Source: Vagococcus luciliae
GTDB taxonomy: Bacteria > Bacillota > Bacilli > Lactobacillales > Vagococcaceae
Assembly: GCF_024637875.1 (NCBI RefSeq)
Contig: NZ_CP102451.1
Span: forward strand, 1,429,001-1,493,000
DNA length: 64,000 bases
Reading direction: 5' to 3'
Under the pieces are notes generated by a model, which worked only from the letters and a program-made list of their open reading frames with translations, did no database searches and had not been told where the DNA came from. The position numbers and the translations under genes were made by a program. Positions 25,414 to 34,961 of this stretch are shown here, piece by piece (positions within the stretch are counted from its first letter, which is position 1; the number at the start of each line of letters is the position of its first letter).

Positions 25414-26256
25414 ATGACAAAAATTAAAATAGTGACGGACTCATCTTGTATTATTCCAGAAGAGAGACTAAAACAGATTGATATACACACCATAAGTTTA
25501 TCCATAATGATTGACGGTGTCATTTATGCCAATCAAAATGAGTTGGATCCTTTTGAGTTTATGACGATGATGTCTAATTCAAAAACATTACCAAAAACTA
25601 GTCAACCACCCATTGGGGAATTTGTAGAACTTTATGACCAATTAGGTGAAGATGGTAGTAAAATTATTTCAATCCATTTAACAGAAAAATTAAGCGGGAC
25701 TGTTAATACTGCTAGACAAGCTGCTCAGTTATCAAAATCAAATGTGACAGTCATTGATAGTGATTATATTGATCAGGGTCTAGGATTCCAAGTTTATCAG
25801 GCAGCTAAAATGGCTAAAGAAGAAAAATATACGGTAGAAGAGATTGTTTCAGCTGTTGAGCATGTAAAAAATAATACTCAACTATATATTGGGGTTGCTA
25901 CTCTAGAAAACCTTGTTAAAGGTGGTCGAATTGGTAAATTAGTTGGTGCGGTTTCTGGTTTTTTTAATATGAAGTTATTAATGCAGTTAAAAAATGGAGA
26001 ACTAGAAATGGTTACTAAAGGTCGAGGAAATAAAACATTTATTAAATGGGCTAAAGAGTTAGAAAAGAAAATAGCTCATTTATCAGTAGGCTACCTAGGT
26101 ATGTCTGAAGCCGCAGGTGCCGAAATTTGTGAAGAAATGAAAACTATTTTAAAAGGTGCGTTACCTGATTTAAACATACCAATTGTGCACACGACTCCTC
26201 TTGTAGCAACACATACAGGAAAAGGTGCATTTGCCGTAATGTTTTATACAGATTAA
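25414..26256 (+). CDS. DegV family fatty-acid-binding protein
   Basis: A 280-residue two-domain protein. The start is MTKIKIVTDSSC at 25414 (ATG after AAAGAGG; the TTG at 25375 gives an unlikely N-terminus). The N-terminal domain carries LPKTSQPPIGEF and IHLTEKLSGTVNTARQA, which bind the carboxylate of a fatty acid. The C-terminal domain has the ATLENLVKGGRIGK and HTGKGAFAV motifs. Members such as FakB deliver fatty acids to the kinase FakA; other DegV copies are orphans, and no fakA-like gene is nearby. It is followed by a hairpin. Confidence 0.88.
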   Translation: MTKIKIVTDSSCIIPEERLKQIDIHTISLSIMIDGVIYANQNELDPFEFMTMMSNSKTLPKTSQPPIGEFVELYDQLGEDGSKIISIHLTEKLSGTVNTARQAAQLSKSNVTVIDSDYIDQGLGFQVYQAAKMAKEEKYTVEEIVSAVEHVKNNTQLYIGVATLENLVKGGRIGKLVGAVSGFFNMKLLMQLKNGELEMVTKGRGNKTFIKWAKELEKKIAHLSVGYLGMSEAAGAEICEEMKTILKGALPDLNIPIVHTTPLVATHTGKGAFAVMFYTD

Positions 26257-26267
26257 AAAACAAAGAT

Positions 26268-26293
26268 AGCAGATCTAAACGGTCTGCTTTTTT
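26268..26293 (+). terminator. Terminator after the DegV gene
   Basis: AGCAGATC pairs with GGTCTGCT (one G-U) around TAAAC, followed by TTTTT, 12 bases after the stop. Confidence 0.8.
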
Positions 26294-26308
26294 AAATGAG
26301 GGATTTTA

Positions 26309-27178
26309 ATGAAAAAAATTACATATCACATGAAATATGTCCTATTTTTTACTGTAATAGTTATTATTTGTAGCATGATTGGCCTATTATTTATTCCAAA
26401 AGCTGATAATATTCATTTGAGTGGAGAAACAACATCTTCGACAAATAAAATAGAAATGATTCGTTTAAGTGCTATTGGTGATTCACTGACTGAAGGGGTA
26501 GGGGACACAACGAATGCTGGTGGGTACTTGCCATTATTACAAAAAGATTTGTCTGATACATATCCAGTTGATGTATTTCAAGCTGAAAATTTTGGTAAAT
26601 CAGGTGATCGAAGTGATCAAGTATTGAAGAGATTAAAGAAAAATGAAGACATGCAAAAGTCTGTGAAAAATGCCAATGCTATACTACTAACAGTTGGAGG
26701 AAATGATTTATTACAAGCTCTTCAACCAAAATTATTTAGTAAAGTGACTGTTAATAAAATGGATAGTTCTAAAGAAAAATATTACGACAGATTGGACAAT
26801 CTGTATGCTGAAATAAGAGTATTAAATCCTGATGCTCCTATTTATCAATTAGGGATATATAATCCATTTTATTTAAATTTTTCTGATATTACAGAGTTAC
26901 AAGAAATAGTAGACTATTGGAATAAAAGTTCACAAGAATTTGTTCAAAAACAATCCAATGCCTATTTTGTCCCAATTAACGATGATATTTACCAAGGTAT
27001 TCCAGAAATTTCGAAAACAGATGAGGAAAAAGAAACCATTAAATCTAATAATAGTGCATCGATTAATGATTTGATTTCATCTGAAGATACCTTTCATCCG
27101 AATAATTTAGGGTATCAAATTATTGCTAATGCATTTGAACTTAAAATGGCGTCGACAAAAGATAAGTGGCTTAAGTAG
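26309..27178 (+). CDS. SGNH/GDSL-type hydrolase (YpmR-like), membrane-anchored
   Basis: A 289-residue protein with an N-terminal membrane anchor (about 8-30) and an extracellular SGNH hydrolase domain. Block I is AIGDSLTEGVGD with the nucleophilic serine, block III is LTVGGNDLL, and block V is DTFHPNNLGY with the aspartate and histidine. The family cleaves ester bonds; the substrate is unknown. It is followed after 12 bases by a YpmS-like gene and then YozE, an arrangement also seen in Bacillus (ypmR-ypmS). The ATG follows GAGGGATTTTA. Confidence 0.88.
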   Translation: MKKITYHMKYVLFFTVIVIICSMIGLLFIPKADNIHLSGETTSSTNKIEMIRLSAIGDSLTEGVGDTTNAGGYLPLLQKDLSDTYPVDVFQAENFGKSGDRSDQVLKRLKKNEDMQKSVKNANAILLTVGGNDLLQALQPKLFSKVTVNKMDSSKEKYYDRLDNLYAEIRVLNPDAPIYQLGIYNPFYLNFSDITELQEIVDYWNKSSQEFVQKQSNAYFVPINDDIYQGIPEISKTDEEKETIKSNNSASINDLISSEDTFHPNNLGYQIIANAFELKMASTKDKWLK

Positions 27179-27190
27179 GAGATGAATTTA

Positions 27191-27826
27191 ATGAGTGATA
27201 CAGAAAAAAATAACCAAGAAAAAAGAGACGTTAAACAGTTTTTTAAAAATCCTTGGAAAGTGGCTTTTATTACTTTAATCGCAATTCTTTTATCATTAGT
27301 GATTGTAGTGGGGTATCGTATTAGTACACCAAGAATGACATATGATTCTAAAAATGAGACAACTGTTGATTTAAAAGATCCTATCTTGGAAGTCTCCATG
27401 ACAAAGGATCAAGTTAGTCGAGCAATTAATTATTATATTAAAGATTTATTTGATAGCTCAGGTGTTGACTATACATTCCATTTAGATAAAGATGCATTGA
27501 TTGATGGGACATTTTCATTACTGGGACATGATACTCACTTCTATTTGTATTTTGAGCCCTTTGTGTTAGCTAATGGAGATGTTCAACTAAAGGCAAAGGA
27601 TTTAACTGTTGGGACATTAAGTGTTCCAATACCTGCAATGATTAGCTATATTTCTCATTCGGTTGATTTTCCTAAGTGGATTGAAATTAATCCAGATGAA
27701 CAGTACATTACACTTCATTTACAACAAATGAAATTAGCCAATGGAATGCGTGTAAAAGCAGAACAAATTAATTTAGTTAATGATCAAATAAGATTTAACT
27801 TATATTTATCAGATAATAAGAAATAA
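27191..27826 (+). CDS. YpmS family (DUF2140) membrane protein
   Basis: A 211-residue protein with one N-terminal transmembrane helix (about 25-45) and an extracytoplasmic domain: LEVSMTKDQVSRAINYYI, FDSSGVDYTFHLDKDA, and a C-terminal HLQQMKLANGMRVKAEQINL. These blocks match DUF2140/YpmS proteins of Firmicutes, whose function is unknown but which sit next to GDSL hydrolases. The ATG at 27191 is chosen because AGGAGA overlaps the ATG at 27182. It is in an operon with the GDSL and YozE genes. Confidence 0.85.
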   Translation: MSDTEKNNQEKRDVKQFFKNPWKVAFITLIAILLSLVIVVGYRISTPRMTYDSKNETTVDLKDPILEVSMTKDQVSRAINYYIKDLFDSSGVDYTFHLDKDALIDGTFSLLGHDTHFYLYFEPFVLANGDVQLKAKDLTVGTLSVPIPAMISYISHSVDFPKWIEINPDEQYITLHLQQMKLANGMRVKAEQINLVNDQIRFNLYLSDNKK

Positions 27827-27838
27827 AGGAGTTAATTT

Positions 27839-28054
27839 ATGAGTTTTTATCATTACATTCAAGTACACAGAGGAAAATTAGAACAAGATGCGATTTCAAA
27901 ATTAGCAGAAGATATTTTTGATGACATCCAGTTTCCAAAACAAGAAACGGATTATCATGCCATTTCTGATTATTTGGAAACCAATACTTACTATGTTCCA
28001 AATATGGATGTATTTGATGAATTATGGGAGATGTATCAAGAAGTTACTAGATAA
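27839..28054 (+). CDS. YozE family protein (UPF0346)
   Basis: A 71-residue protein beginning MSFYHYIQVHRGK and containing FPKQETDYHAISDYLE, the hallmark of the UPF0346/YozE_SAM-like fold, a small helical domain of unknown function. The ATG follows AAAGGAG. It sits between the YpmS-like gene and the CtpA-type protease gene, probably in the same operon. Confidence 0.88.
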   Translation: MSFYHYIQVHRGKLEQDAISKLAEDIFDDIQFPKQETDYHAISDYLETNTYYVPNMDVFDELWEMYQEVTR

Positions 28055-28071
28055 AGGAAGTGTATGCTAAT

Positions 28072-29505
28072 ATGAAAGATAATAATACTAATAAAAAAAC
28101 CGTTTCTTTGACCAAATATATTATAACGAGTGTCATTATCGCGATTCTGGCTATTGGAGGAACTGTTTTTGTTTATGAATCTAAAGGAAAAGCTCAAACA
28201 GCTTCAACACAAGATAATTTGGATAATATTGCTGATTTGGCAACTCTTATTCAACAAGGCTACATAAAAGATGTTGATTCTAAGAAGCTCTATGAAGGAG
28301 CTATGAAGGGTATGGTAGCAGCAATTGATGACCCGTATTCAACGTATTTTACGGCTGAAGAAGCAAAAGGTTTTGAAGAAGACATCAATGGAAATTTTGA
28401 AGGAATTGGTGCTGTGATGAGCATGACAAATGATCTCCCCACTGTTGCAGAGCCTCCAATTAAAGATTCCCCAGCAGAAAAAGCTAAACTTCAAACAGGT
28501 GATACTATTTTAAAAGTAGATGATAAAAGTATTGAAGGGAAGAGCTTGAGTGATGTAGTGAAATTGGTTCGTGGAGAAAAAGGCACAGATGTTAAATTAG
28601 AAATTAAACGTGGAACAGAAACGTTTCCTGTAACCATTACAAGAGATGTTATTCCAGTTGAATCTGTTACTGGAAAAATAGATGAAAAAAATAAAGATAT
28701 AGGGTATATTTCTATTAGTAGTTTCAGCTCATCAACCTCAGAAGAGTTTGATAAAGTGGTGACGCAACTTCGAAAAGAAGGAGCTAAATCATTTGTTCTT
28801 GATGTTCGTGGAAACCCTGGTGGTATGCTAGATCAAGTCGAAAAAATTAGTAGTCGCTTTTTAAAAGATGGCCAAACGATTGTAAAGTTTGAAAGTAAAT
28901 TAGAAGATGATGAAGAGCATAAAGCTAGTAAAAAACTTGATGGTGGCGACAAAATTACTGAGCCAACTGTTCTATTAGTCGATGAAAATAGTGCCAGTGC
29001 GTCTGAAATATTAGCAGGAGCATTTATTGATTCAGCTAACATTGATGTGGTTGGAACGAAAACATTTGGTAAAGGAACCGTTCAAACAGTTATTCCAATG
29101 AATGATGGTGCAGAAATAAAACTAACTATCAAAAAATGGTTAACACCAAGTGGAAAATGGATTAATAAAAAAGGGGTTGAACCAACGATAAAAGTGGAGA
29201 AACCATCTTATATTCAACATAAATTAATTGATACATCTCTTACTTATCAGTTAGGCTCAATAAATGAGAATGTGAAAATAATCAACGAATATTTAAAAAT
29301 ATTAGGCTATGATGTAGATGATAGCGACACTTATAATGAAAAAACAGAACAAGCTGTAAAAAGTTTCCAAGAAAAAAATAAATTGGAAGTAACAGGTACA
29401 GCGGATGAAAAAACTGTTAGAGAATTAGAAAAACAAATTGTAGATTATTGGAAAAATCATGATGTTCAATATGAAAAAGCGATTGAAACGTTAAAAAAAG
29501 ACTAG
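28072..29505 (+). CDS. C-terminal processing protease (S41, CtpA-like)
   Basis: A 477-residue membrane-anchored serine protease. An N-terminal transmembrane helix (about 15-38) precedes a PDZ domain (about 105-190, with FEGIGAVMSM). The S41 catalytic domain has VLDVRGNPGG, the nucleophile serine in NSASASEILAGAF and the general-base lysine in GTKTFGKGTVQT. A peptidoglycan-binding PG_binding_1 domain is at the C-terminus (VKIINEYLKILGY, FQEKNKLEVTG). CtpA-type proteases trim secreted or wall proteins. The start at 28072 is chosen because GGAAG directly abuts the GTG at 28060. A terminator follows. Confidence 0.9.
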   Translation: MKDNNTNKKTVSLTKYIITSVIIAILAIGGTVFVYESKGKAQTASTQDNLDNIADLATLIQQGYIKDVDSKKLYEGAMKGMVAAIDDPYSTYFTAEEAKGFEEDINGNFEGIGAVMSMTNDLPTVAEPPIKDSPAEKAKLQTGDTILKVDDKSIEGKSLSDVVKLVRGEKGTDVKLEIKRGTETFPVTITRDVIPVESVTGKIDEKNKDIGYISISSFSSSTSEEFDKVVTQLRKEGAKSFVLDVRGNPGGMLDQVEKISSRFLKDGQTIVKFESKLEDDEEHKASKKLDGGDKITEPTVLLVDENSASASEILAGAFIDSANIDVVGTKTFGKGTVQTVIPMNDGAEIKLTIKKWLTPSGKWINKKGVEPTIKVEKPSYIQHKLIDTSLTYQLGSINENVKIINEYLKILGYDVDDSDTYNEKTEQAVKSFQEKNKLEVTGTADEKTVRELEKQIVDYWKNHDVQYEKAIETLKKD

Positions 29506-29525
29506 TGAAAACTAGTCTTTTTTTA
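29494..29525 (+). terminator. Terminator after the CtpA-like gene
   Basis: AAAAGACTAGT pairs with ACTAGTCTTTT around a GAAA loop, then more T residues. It overlaps the end of the coding region. Confidence 0.85.
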
Positions 29526-29605
29526 AGGAAACAGGAAAGATAACGAATTTATGTGGTATTTTAAAGGATTTTTTTATATCATAGTATCTGGAGAGTAGGT
29601 GACGT

Positions 29606-30151
29606 ATGGAGAAAAAGATTGTTGAAACACTGTGGCATTGGATTAAAATGTTTGTACTATGTACGGTGATTATTTTTATCATGCGAGCGTTTATATTTGT
29701 TCCATTAGAGGTGACAGGAAATTCTATGTCTCCTACGTTGAAAGAGCATGATTTTGTCGTAGTTGAAAATTTTTCTACAGTCAATCGCTTTGATATCATT
29801 GTGTTTCATGCTCCGGATGGTAATACTTATGTTAAACGTGTTATTGGATTACCAGGAGATCACATTGTCTATAAAAATGATAGTTTATACATTAACAATA
29901 ATTTAGTGGAAGAAACATTTTTAAAAGATATTAAGAAAAAAAAGAATGAATATGTGTTAACATCAGATTTTGATTCAAAGGATTTAATCGGTACGAAAAC
30001 AATCCCTAAAGATCAGTATTTTGTTATGGGGGATAACAGACGTGTTAGTAAAGATAGTCGCTCTTTTGGAACGATTTCTTCCTATTCAATCATAGGAAAG
30101 GCAAGATTAGTGTATTATCCAATTCAAGATATAAAAATAATTAAAGACTAA
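29606..30151 (+). CDS. lepB: Signal peptidase I
   Basis: A 181-residue type I signal peptidase. It has one N-terminal membrane helix (about 12-32), the catalytic serine in GNSMSPTL and the lysine in YVKRVIGLPGD. The conserved GDNR box (MGDNRRVSKDSR) follows. It removes signal peptides from secreted proteins on the outer face of the membrane. It opens the conserved run lepB-ylqF-rnhB-dprA-topA. A start with GGTGACGT is used. Confidence 0.93.
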   Translation: MEKKIVETLWHWIKMFVLCTVIIFIMRAFIFVPLEVTGNSMSPTLKEHDFVVVENFSTVNRFDIIVFHAPDGNTYVKRVIGLPGDHIVYKNDSLYINNNLVEETFLKDIKKKKNEYVLTSDFDSKDLIGTKTIPKDQYFVMGDNRRVSKDSRSFGTISSYSIIGKARLVYYPIQDIKIIKD

Positions 30152-30163
30152 AGGAGTAATGGT

Positions 30164-31015
30164 ATGACAATTCAATGGTTTCCAGGTCATATGGCAAAAG
30201 CAAGACGTGAGGTTGCAGAAAAATTAAAATTAGTGGATATCGTTTTAGAGATAGTCGATGCAAGGCTGCCTATTTCAAGTCGAAATCCTATGTTGGATTC
30301 GTTAATCCAACAAAAGCCAAGATTGATGTTGTTGAATAAATCAGATTTAGCAGATGTAAAAGAAACACAAAGATGGCATGATTATTTTGCTTCTCAAGGG
30401 ATTCATTGTTTAGCTATTAATGCGAATCAAGGAAAAGGAATCAATAAAATTACACCAAAAGTTAAAGAAATTTTAGCAGAAAAAATTGCTAAACAAGCAG
30501 CTCGCGGGATGAAACCTAGACCAGTTCGTGCGATGTGCATTGGGATTCCTAATGTTGGGAAGTCAACGCTATTAAATCGCTTAGCGAATAAAAATATGGC
30601 GAAAACAGGTAATATGCCTGGAGTAACTAAAGGACAACAATGGTTAAAAACGGGAAAAGACTTAGAGTTGTTAGATACCCCAGGAATTTTGTGGCCAAAA
30701 TTTGAAGATAAAGAGATTGGAAAAAAATTAGCCTTAACAGGTGCCATTAAAGATGCTTTATTACATATGGATGATTTAGCATTATATGGTTTAGAATTTT
30801 TTAATGAATTTTATCCTGAACAATTACAAGAGCGATATAAATTAACGGATGAAGACATGACGTTAAATCAAGTAGATAAATTGATGTTAATTACCAAAAA
30901 AAGAGGATTCCAAGAAGATTATGAGCGAGGTAGTGTCATGATCGTTCAAGAAATTCGAGATGGACGTTTGGGTAAGTACACACTAGATAGAGTTGAGGAT
31001 ATGCTTCATGAGTGA
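30164..31015 (+). CDS. ylqF: Ribosome biogenesis GTPase (RbgA/YlqF)
   Basis: A 283-residue circularly permuted GTPase. The G4 motif (LLNKSDLAD) precedes G1 ([12 protein letters not shown]) and G3 (LLDTPGILWP). It begins with the MTIQWFPGHMAKARR signature of YlqF/RbgA, which promotes late assembly of the 50S ribosomal subunit. The C-terminal domain (about 200-283) is the RNA-binding helical part. The ATG follows AAAGGAGTAATGGT. The last 8 bases overlap the start of rnhB, implying translational coupling. Confidence 0.93.
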   Translation: MTIQWFPGHMAKARREVAEKLKLVDIVLEIVDARLPISSRNPMLDSLIQQKPRLMLLNKSDLADVKETQRWHDYFASQGIHCLAINANQGKGINKITPKVKEILAEKIAKQAARGMKPRPVRAMCIGIPNVGKSTLLNRLANKNMAKTGNMPGVTKGQQWLKTGKDLELLDTPGILWPKFEDKEIGKKLALTGAIKDALLHMDDLALYGLEFFNEFYPEQLQERYKLTDEDMTLNQVDKLMLITKKRGFQEDYERGSVMIVQEIRDGRLGKYTLDRVEDMLHE

Positions 31016-31775
31016 GACAATTCAATCTATCAAAGAAAAATTTTCTTTTGTTATCGATGAAAAGGATGACTTATTTGCTCAATATCAACAAGATGAGCGC
31101 AAAGGAGTTCAAAAAATTATTGATCAAACAAAAAAAAGGTTACAAAAGCAACAAGCACTAAAAGAACAATTTATTGCAATGACTCGTTATGAAAAAAAAG
31201 CAAGAATACAAGGACATAATGTTATTGTCGGAATTGATGAAGTGGGACGTGGTCCTTTAGCTGGTCCAGTAGTTGCAGCGGCGGTTGTATTACCGGATGA
31301 TTTTGATGGTATTGGCATTAATGATTCTAAGCAGTTATCTTTAAAAAAACGTGAAGAATTTTTTGATAAAATTCAAGAACAAGCTGTGTCAATTGGTATA
31401 GGAATCATGAATGAAGAGGTCATTGATTCTATCAATATATATGAAGCAACAAAATTAGCAATGATAGAAGCAGTTAATCAACTAAATGTATCACCAGATT
31501 GTTTATTAATCGATGCTATGAGGCTACCTCTTGATATCCCACAAGAAAGTATTATCAAAGGAGATGCCAATAGTATTTCAATTGCTAGTGCAAGTATTAT
31601 GGCAAAAGTCACAAGAGATCGTATGATGGTAGAATTTGATAAAGAATTTCCTGGTTACGGCTTTGCAAAAAATGCGGGATATGGTACTAAAGAACACTTA
31701 GCACAACTTGATAATCAAGGAATTACTAAAATACATCGAAAAACATTTGAACCAATCAAAAGCATGTTAAACTAA
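31008..31775 (+). CDS. rnhB: Ribonuclease HII
   Basis: A 255-residue RNase HII that removes RNA from RNA-DNA hybrids and single ribonucleotides. It has an N-terminal helical extension, then GIDEVGRGPLAGPVVAAAVV with the first catalytic D-E pair, NDSKQLSLKKRE, LIDAMRLPL and SIMAKVTRDRMM. These are the type-2 RNase H acidic residues. The ATG at 31008 overlaps the ylqF stop (ATGAGTGA), and GAGG lies about 8 bases upstream; the earlier in-frame TTG is rejected. Confidence 0.93.
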   Translation: MSETIQSIKEKFSFVIDEKDDLFAQYQQDERKGVQKIIDQTKKRLQKQQALKEQFIAMTRYEKKARIQGHNVIVGIDEVGRGPLAGPVVAAAVVLPDDFDGIGINDSKQLSLKKREEFFDKIQEQAVSIGIGIMNEEVIDSINIYEATKLAMIEAVNQLNVSPDCLLIDAMRLPLDIPQESIIKGDANSISIASASIMAKVTRDRMMVEFDKEFPGYGFAKNAGYGTKEHLAQLDNQGITKIHRKTFEPIKSMLN

Positions 31776-31780
31776 ATTAG

Positions 31781-31826
31781 AACTCTTTTGCGTATGTTGT
31801 TAAAAACAATGCAAGGGAGTTTTTTT
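31781..31826 (+). promoter_or_regulatory. Terminator-like hairpin containing the dprA ribosome site
   Basis: AACTCTTTTGC (31781-31791) pairs with GCAAGGGAGTT (31811-31821; two G-U pairs), followed by five T residues and then the dprA ATG. The 3' arm contains the dprA ribosome site AAGGGAG. The hairpin could end the rnhB transcript or sequester the dprA ribosome site. Confidence 0.6.
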
Positions 31827-32684
31827 ATGCATCAATTACTTATTTTTCGTCTGAAACATACAAAAGGGATTGGAAATATTGGTCGGTTGAAACTATTACC
31901 ATATTTAATGGCAAATCCATTTGATTATTGCTTTGAAACAATGTTGAAAATTGCAGAAATAAAGCCAAAATACCACGCAATTTTTGTGGAAACGTTTAAT
32001 GAAAGTCTGAAAATAACGGAAGAAGATTTGGCTTTATATATGGAAGAGTATGGCATGATTACCTTTTTAGATAAGGAGTATCCAGAGCAATTATCATACA
32101 TCTATAATCCACCTGTTGCTTTATTTTATAAAGGGAAGAAAGAATTATTGCAAACACCTATGTTATCCATTATTGGTTCAAGGAAACAGACTGACTTTGG
32201 AAAAGAGATGATTGAATCATTAATGCCTGATTTAATCAATAACCAATTAACAATTGTTAGTGGATTAGCAAAGGGGAATGATACATCTGCTCACAAATTA
32301 GCTATTCGAAGACAGGGAAACACAATTGGTGTATTGGGCTTTGGATTAAATCGAGTGTACCCTAAAGAGAATCAGCGACTGCAAGAGTATATGTATCAAA
32401 ATCAATTGGTGATAACAGAATATTTACCAAATGAATCACCACTTCCTTATCACTTTCCAGAACGAAACCGAATCATCGCAGGTCTTTCATTGGGAACACT
32501 TGTGGTTGAGGCAAAAAAGAGAAGTGGTACGTTCATTACAGCTCAACTAGCATTAGAAGAAGGAAGAAGTGTTTTTGCTATTCCAAATAATCCATTGATA
32601 AAGGAATCAGAAGGTTGTTTGTTGCTTATTAAAGATGGAGCAAAATGTGTTCAATCAAGTTCAGATATTTTAGAAGAATTATAG
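31827..32684 (+). CDS. dprA: DNA processing protein DprA
   Basis: A 285-residue DprA/Smf protein that loads RecA on single-stranded DNA during natural transformation. An N-terminal helical part (LKHTKGIGN, about 8-16) precedes the Rossmann-like domain with GSRKQTDFGKEM, VSGLAKGNDTSAH, GVLGFGLNRVYPKEN, the FPERNRIIAGLS block, and RSGTFITAQLALEEGR. The length is normal for Lactobacillales DprA. The ATG at 31827 follows AAGGGAG. That site lies in the 3' arm of a hairpin, so translation may be limited. It is followed by the topA promoter. Confidence 0.93.
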   Translation: MHQLLIFRLKHTKGIGNIGRLKLLPYLMANPFDYCFETMLKIAEIKPKYHAIFVETFNESLKITEEDLALYMEEYGMITFLDKEYPEQLSYIYNPPVALFYKGKKELLQTPMLSIIGSRKQTDFGKEMIESLMPDLINNQLTIVSGLAKGNDTSAHKLAIRRQGNTIGVLGFGLNRVYPKENQRLQEYMYQNQLVITEYLPNESPLPYHFPERNRIIAGLSLGTLVVEAKKRSGTFITAQLALEEGRSVFAIPNNPLIKESEGCLLLIKDGAKCVQSSSDILEEL

Positions 32685-32690
32685 AAAACC

Positions 32691-32719
32691 TTGACAAATA
32701 CGAAATCAATAGCTAATAT
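32691..32719 (+). promoter_or_regulatory. topA promoter
   Basis: TTGACA (32691-32696) and TAATAT (32714-32719) with a 17-base spacer, about 65 bases before the topA start. Confidence 0.75.
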
Positions 32720-32784
32720 GATAAACGATTGCCGAAGTGGTATATATAGAAGTATAAATTGTAAAAAAAGAGAGGAAGAGGGGC

Positions 32785-34866
32785 ATGAGTTACAAATATT
32801 TAGTGATTGTGGAATCCCCTGCTAAAGCTAAAACGATAGAGAAATATCTCGGAAGAAATTATAAAGTCGTAGCGAGCGTTGGGCATATTAGAGATTTGCC
32901 TAAAAGTAAAATGGGTATTGATATTGAAAATAATTTTGAGCCTCACTATATAAATATTAGAGGAAAAGGCCCTGTCATTAAGGATTTAAAGAAATATGCT
33001 AAAAAGGCCGAAAAAGTTTATCTCGCAGCCGATCCGGACCGTGAAGGGGAAGCGATTGCGTGGCATTTAGCTCATATTTTAGACTTAGATTTAAATGATA
33101 AAAACCGTGTTGTATTTAACGAAATTACAAAAGAAGCTGTTAAACAAGCGTTTAAAGAACCTAGAAAAATAAATATTGATTTAGTCGATGCACAACAAGC
33201 AAGACGTATTTTAGACAGACTGGTTGGGTATTCTATTAGTCCTCTATTATGGAAGAAAGTTAAAAAAGGATTGAGTGCTGGTCGTGTACAATCGGTAGCT
33301 TTAAAAATGATTATTGACCGTGAAGAAGAAATCAGACAGTTTAAACCAGAAGAATATTGGAGTATTCCAGGGACGTTTTTGAAAAACAAAGCAAAATTCT
33401 CAGCTAATTTCTATGGAGTAGATGGGAAAAAGATGAAGTTATCGAATGAGAATGATGTCAAACAAATCACGGAAAAATTAACTGGTCGAGATTATGATGT
33501 TGTTAAAGTGACGAAAAAAGAACGTAAAAGAAACCCTGCTAATCCATTTACAACAAGTAGTTTGCAACAAGAAGCTGCGCGTAAACTAAATTTCAGAACA
33601 AGAAAAACCATGATGGTAGCTCAACAACTTTACGAGGGAATTAAACTTGGTAAAGGTCAAGGGACAGTTGGTTTAATTACATACATGAGAACAGACTCAA
33701 CAAGACTGTCGGATACAGCTAAAAGTGAAGCATATGATTTTATTGTTGAGACATACGGACAAGAGTTTTTTGACTCTAAGAAAAAGCCAGCGAAAAAAGC
33801 AGAAGGCGCACAAGATGCCCATGAAGCCATTCGTCCATCAAGTGTGATGCGTACACCTGAATCAATTAAAGAATACTTAGATAAAGATCAATTTAAATTG
33901 TATTCGCTAATTTGGTCTCGTATGGTTGCTAGCTTAATGTCACCAGCAATTATGGATACGATGCGCGTTGATTTAACGCAAAATGGTATCATTTTTATAG
34001 CCAATGGTTCTAAAGTGAAATTCCCAGGATTTATGAAAGTTTATGTTGAGGGAAAAGATGAAGGAAAAGAAGAAAAAGATAATATCTTGCCTGATTTAGA
34101 GGTAGGAGACGTTGTCAAATCAGTTGATATCGAACCAAAACAACATTTTACTCAACCGCCAGCTAGATATAGTGAAGCAACACTTGTTAAGACATTGGAA
34201 GAACAAGGTGTTGGTCGCCCATCAACCTATGCACCCACTCTTGAAACGATTCAACGACGTTATTACGTTAAATTAAACGCTAGACGTTTTGAACCAACTG
34301 AACTTGGTGAGATTGTTAATACGATTATGTGTGAGTATTTCCCACAAATTGTTGATACAACCTTTACAGCCGGAATGGAAAAAGATTTGGATGCTATTGC
34401 AGAACACAAAGAACAATGGGTAGATGTTATTAGTCGATTCTACCATCCATTTTCAAAAGAATTGTCAACTGCCGAAGAAAAAATGGAAAAAATTCAGATT
34501 AAAGATGAGCCAGCAGGATTTGATTGTGAAGTATGTGGTTCGCCAATGGTGATTAAATTAGGTAAATATGGGAAATTTTATGCTTGTAGTAATTTCCCTG
34601 ATTGTCGCAACACAAAAGCAATCGTTAAAAAAATTGGTGTAACATGTCCTACATGTAAAAAAGGTGATGTCATCGAGAAGAAAACGAAAAAGAATCGTAT
34701 TTTTTATGGATGCGACCGATACCCTGATTGTGAATTTACATCGTGGGATAAACCAATTGGACGCGACTGTCCTAAGTGTAGTCACTATCTTGTACAGAAA
34801 AAAGTTCGTGGTGGTATGCAGATTATTTGCAGTAACTGCGACTATCAAGAAGACGTGCAAAAATAA
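32785..34866 (+). CDS. topA: DNA topoisomerase I (type IA)
   Basis: A 693-residue enzyme that relaxes negative supercoils. The TOPRIM domain has [17 protein letters not shown] and [31 protein letters not shown] follows, and the active-site tyrosine is in [13 protein letters not shown]. The C-terminus carries three zinc-ribbon-like cysteine sets (from about 576, 621 and 667), the last ending SNCDYQ. The length is normal for Gram-positive TopA. The ATG is preceded by AGAGGAAGAGG. It has its own promoter, and no clear terminator separates it from trmFO. Confidence 0.95.
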   Translation: MSYKYLVIVESPAKAKTIEKYLGRNYKVVASVGHIRDLPKSKMGIDIENNFEPHYINIRGKGPVIKDLKKYAKKAEKVYLAADPDREGEAIAWHLAHILDLDLNDKNRVVFNEITKEAVKQAFKEPRKINIDLVDAQQARRILDRLVGYSISPLLWKKVKKGLSAGRVQSVALKMIIDREEEIRQFKPEEYWSIPGTFLKNKAKFSANFYGVDGKKMKLSNENDVKQITEKLTGRDYDVVKVTKKERKRNPANPFTTSSLQQEAARKLNFRTRKTMMVAQQLYEGIKLGKGQGTVGLITYMRTDSTRLSDTAKSEAYDFIVETYGQEFFDSKKKPAKKAEGAQDAHEAIRPSSVMRTPESIKEYLDKDQFKLYSLIWSRMVASLMSPAIMDTMRVDLTQNGIIFIANGSKVKFPGFMKVYVEGKDEGKEEKDNILPDLEVGDVVKSVDIEPKQHFTQPPARYSEATLVKTLEEQGVGRPSTYAPTLETIQRRYYVKLNARRFEPTELGEIVNTIMCEYFPQIVDTTFTAGMEKDLDAIAEHKEQWVDVISRFYHPFSKELSTAEEKMEKIQIKDEPAGFDCEVCGSPMVIKLGKYGKFYACSNFPDCRNTKAIVKKIGVTCPTCKKGDVIEKKTKKNRIFYGCDRYPDCEFTSWDKPIGRDCPKCSHYLVQKKVRGGMQIICSNCDYQEDVQK

Positions 34867-34892
34867 TGATAGGTTTCTTTTTATAAATTGTG

Positions 34893-34932
34893 TATAATGC
34901 ATAGGAGGACAAGAGAACTCACTCTTGTCCTC
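34893..34932 (+). promoter_or_regulatory. trmFO -10 element and a stable 5' hairpin
   Basis: TATAAT (34893-34898) is followed at the expected start point by an 11-bp stem, GAGGACAAGAG (34905-34915) with CTCTTGTCCTC (34922-34932). No T-run follows, so it is not a terminator. It may be a transcript-stabilising 5' hairpin. The -35 is poor. Confidence 0.5.
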
Positions 34933-34961
34933 TACTTAATTACTGAGAAAGAGGTAACTAA

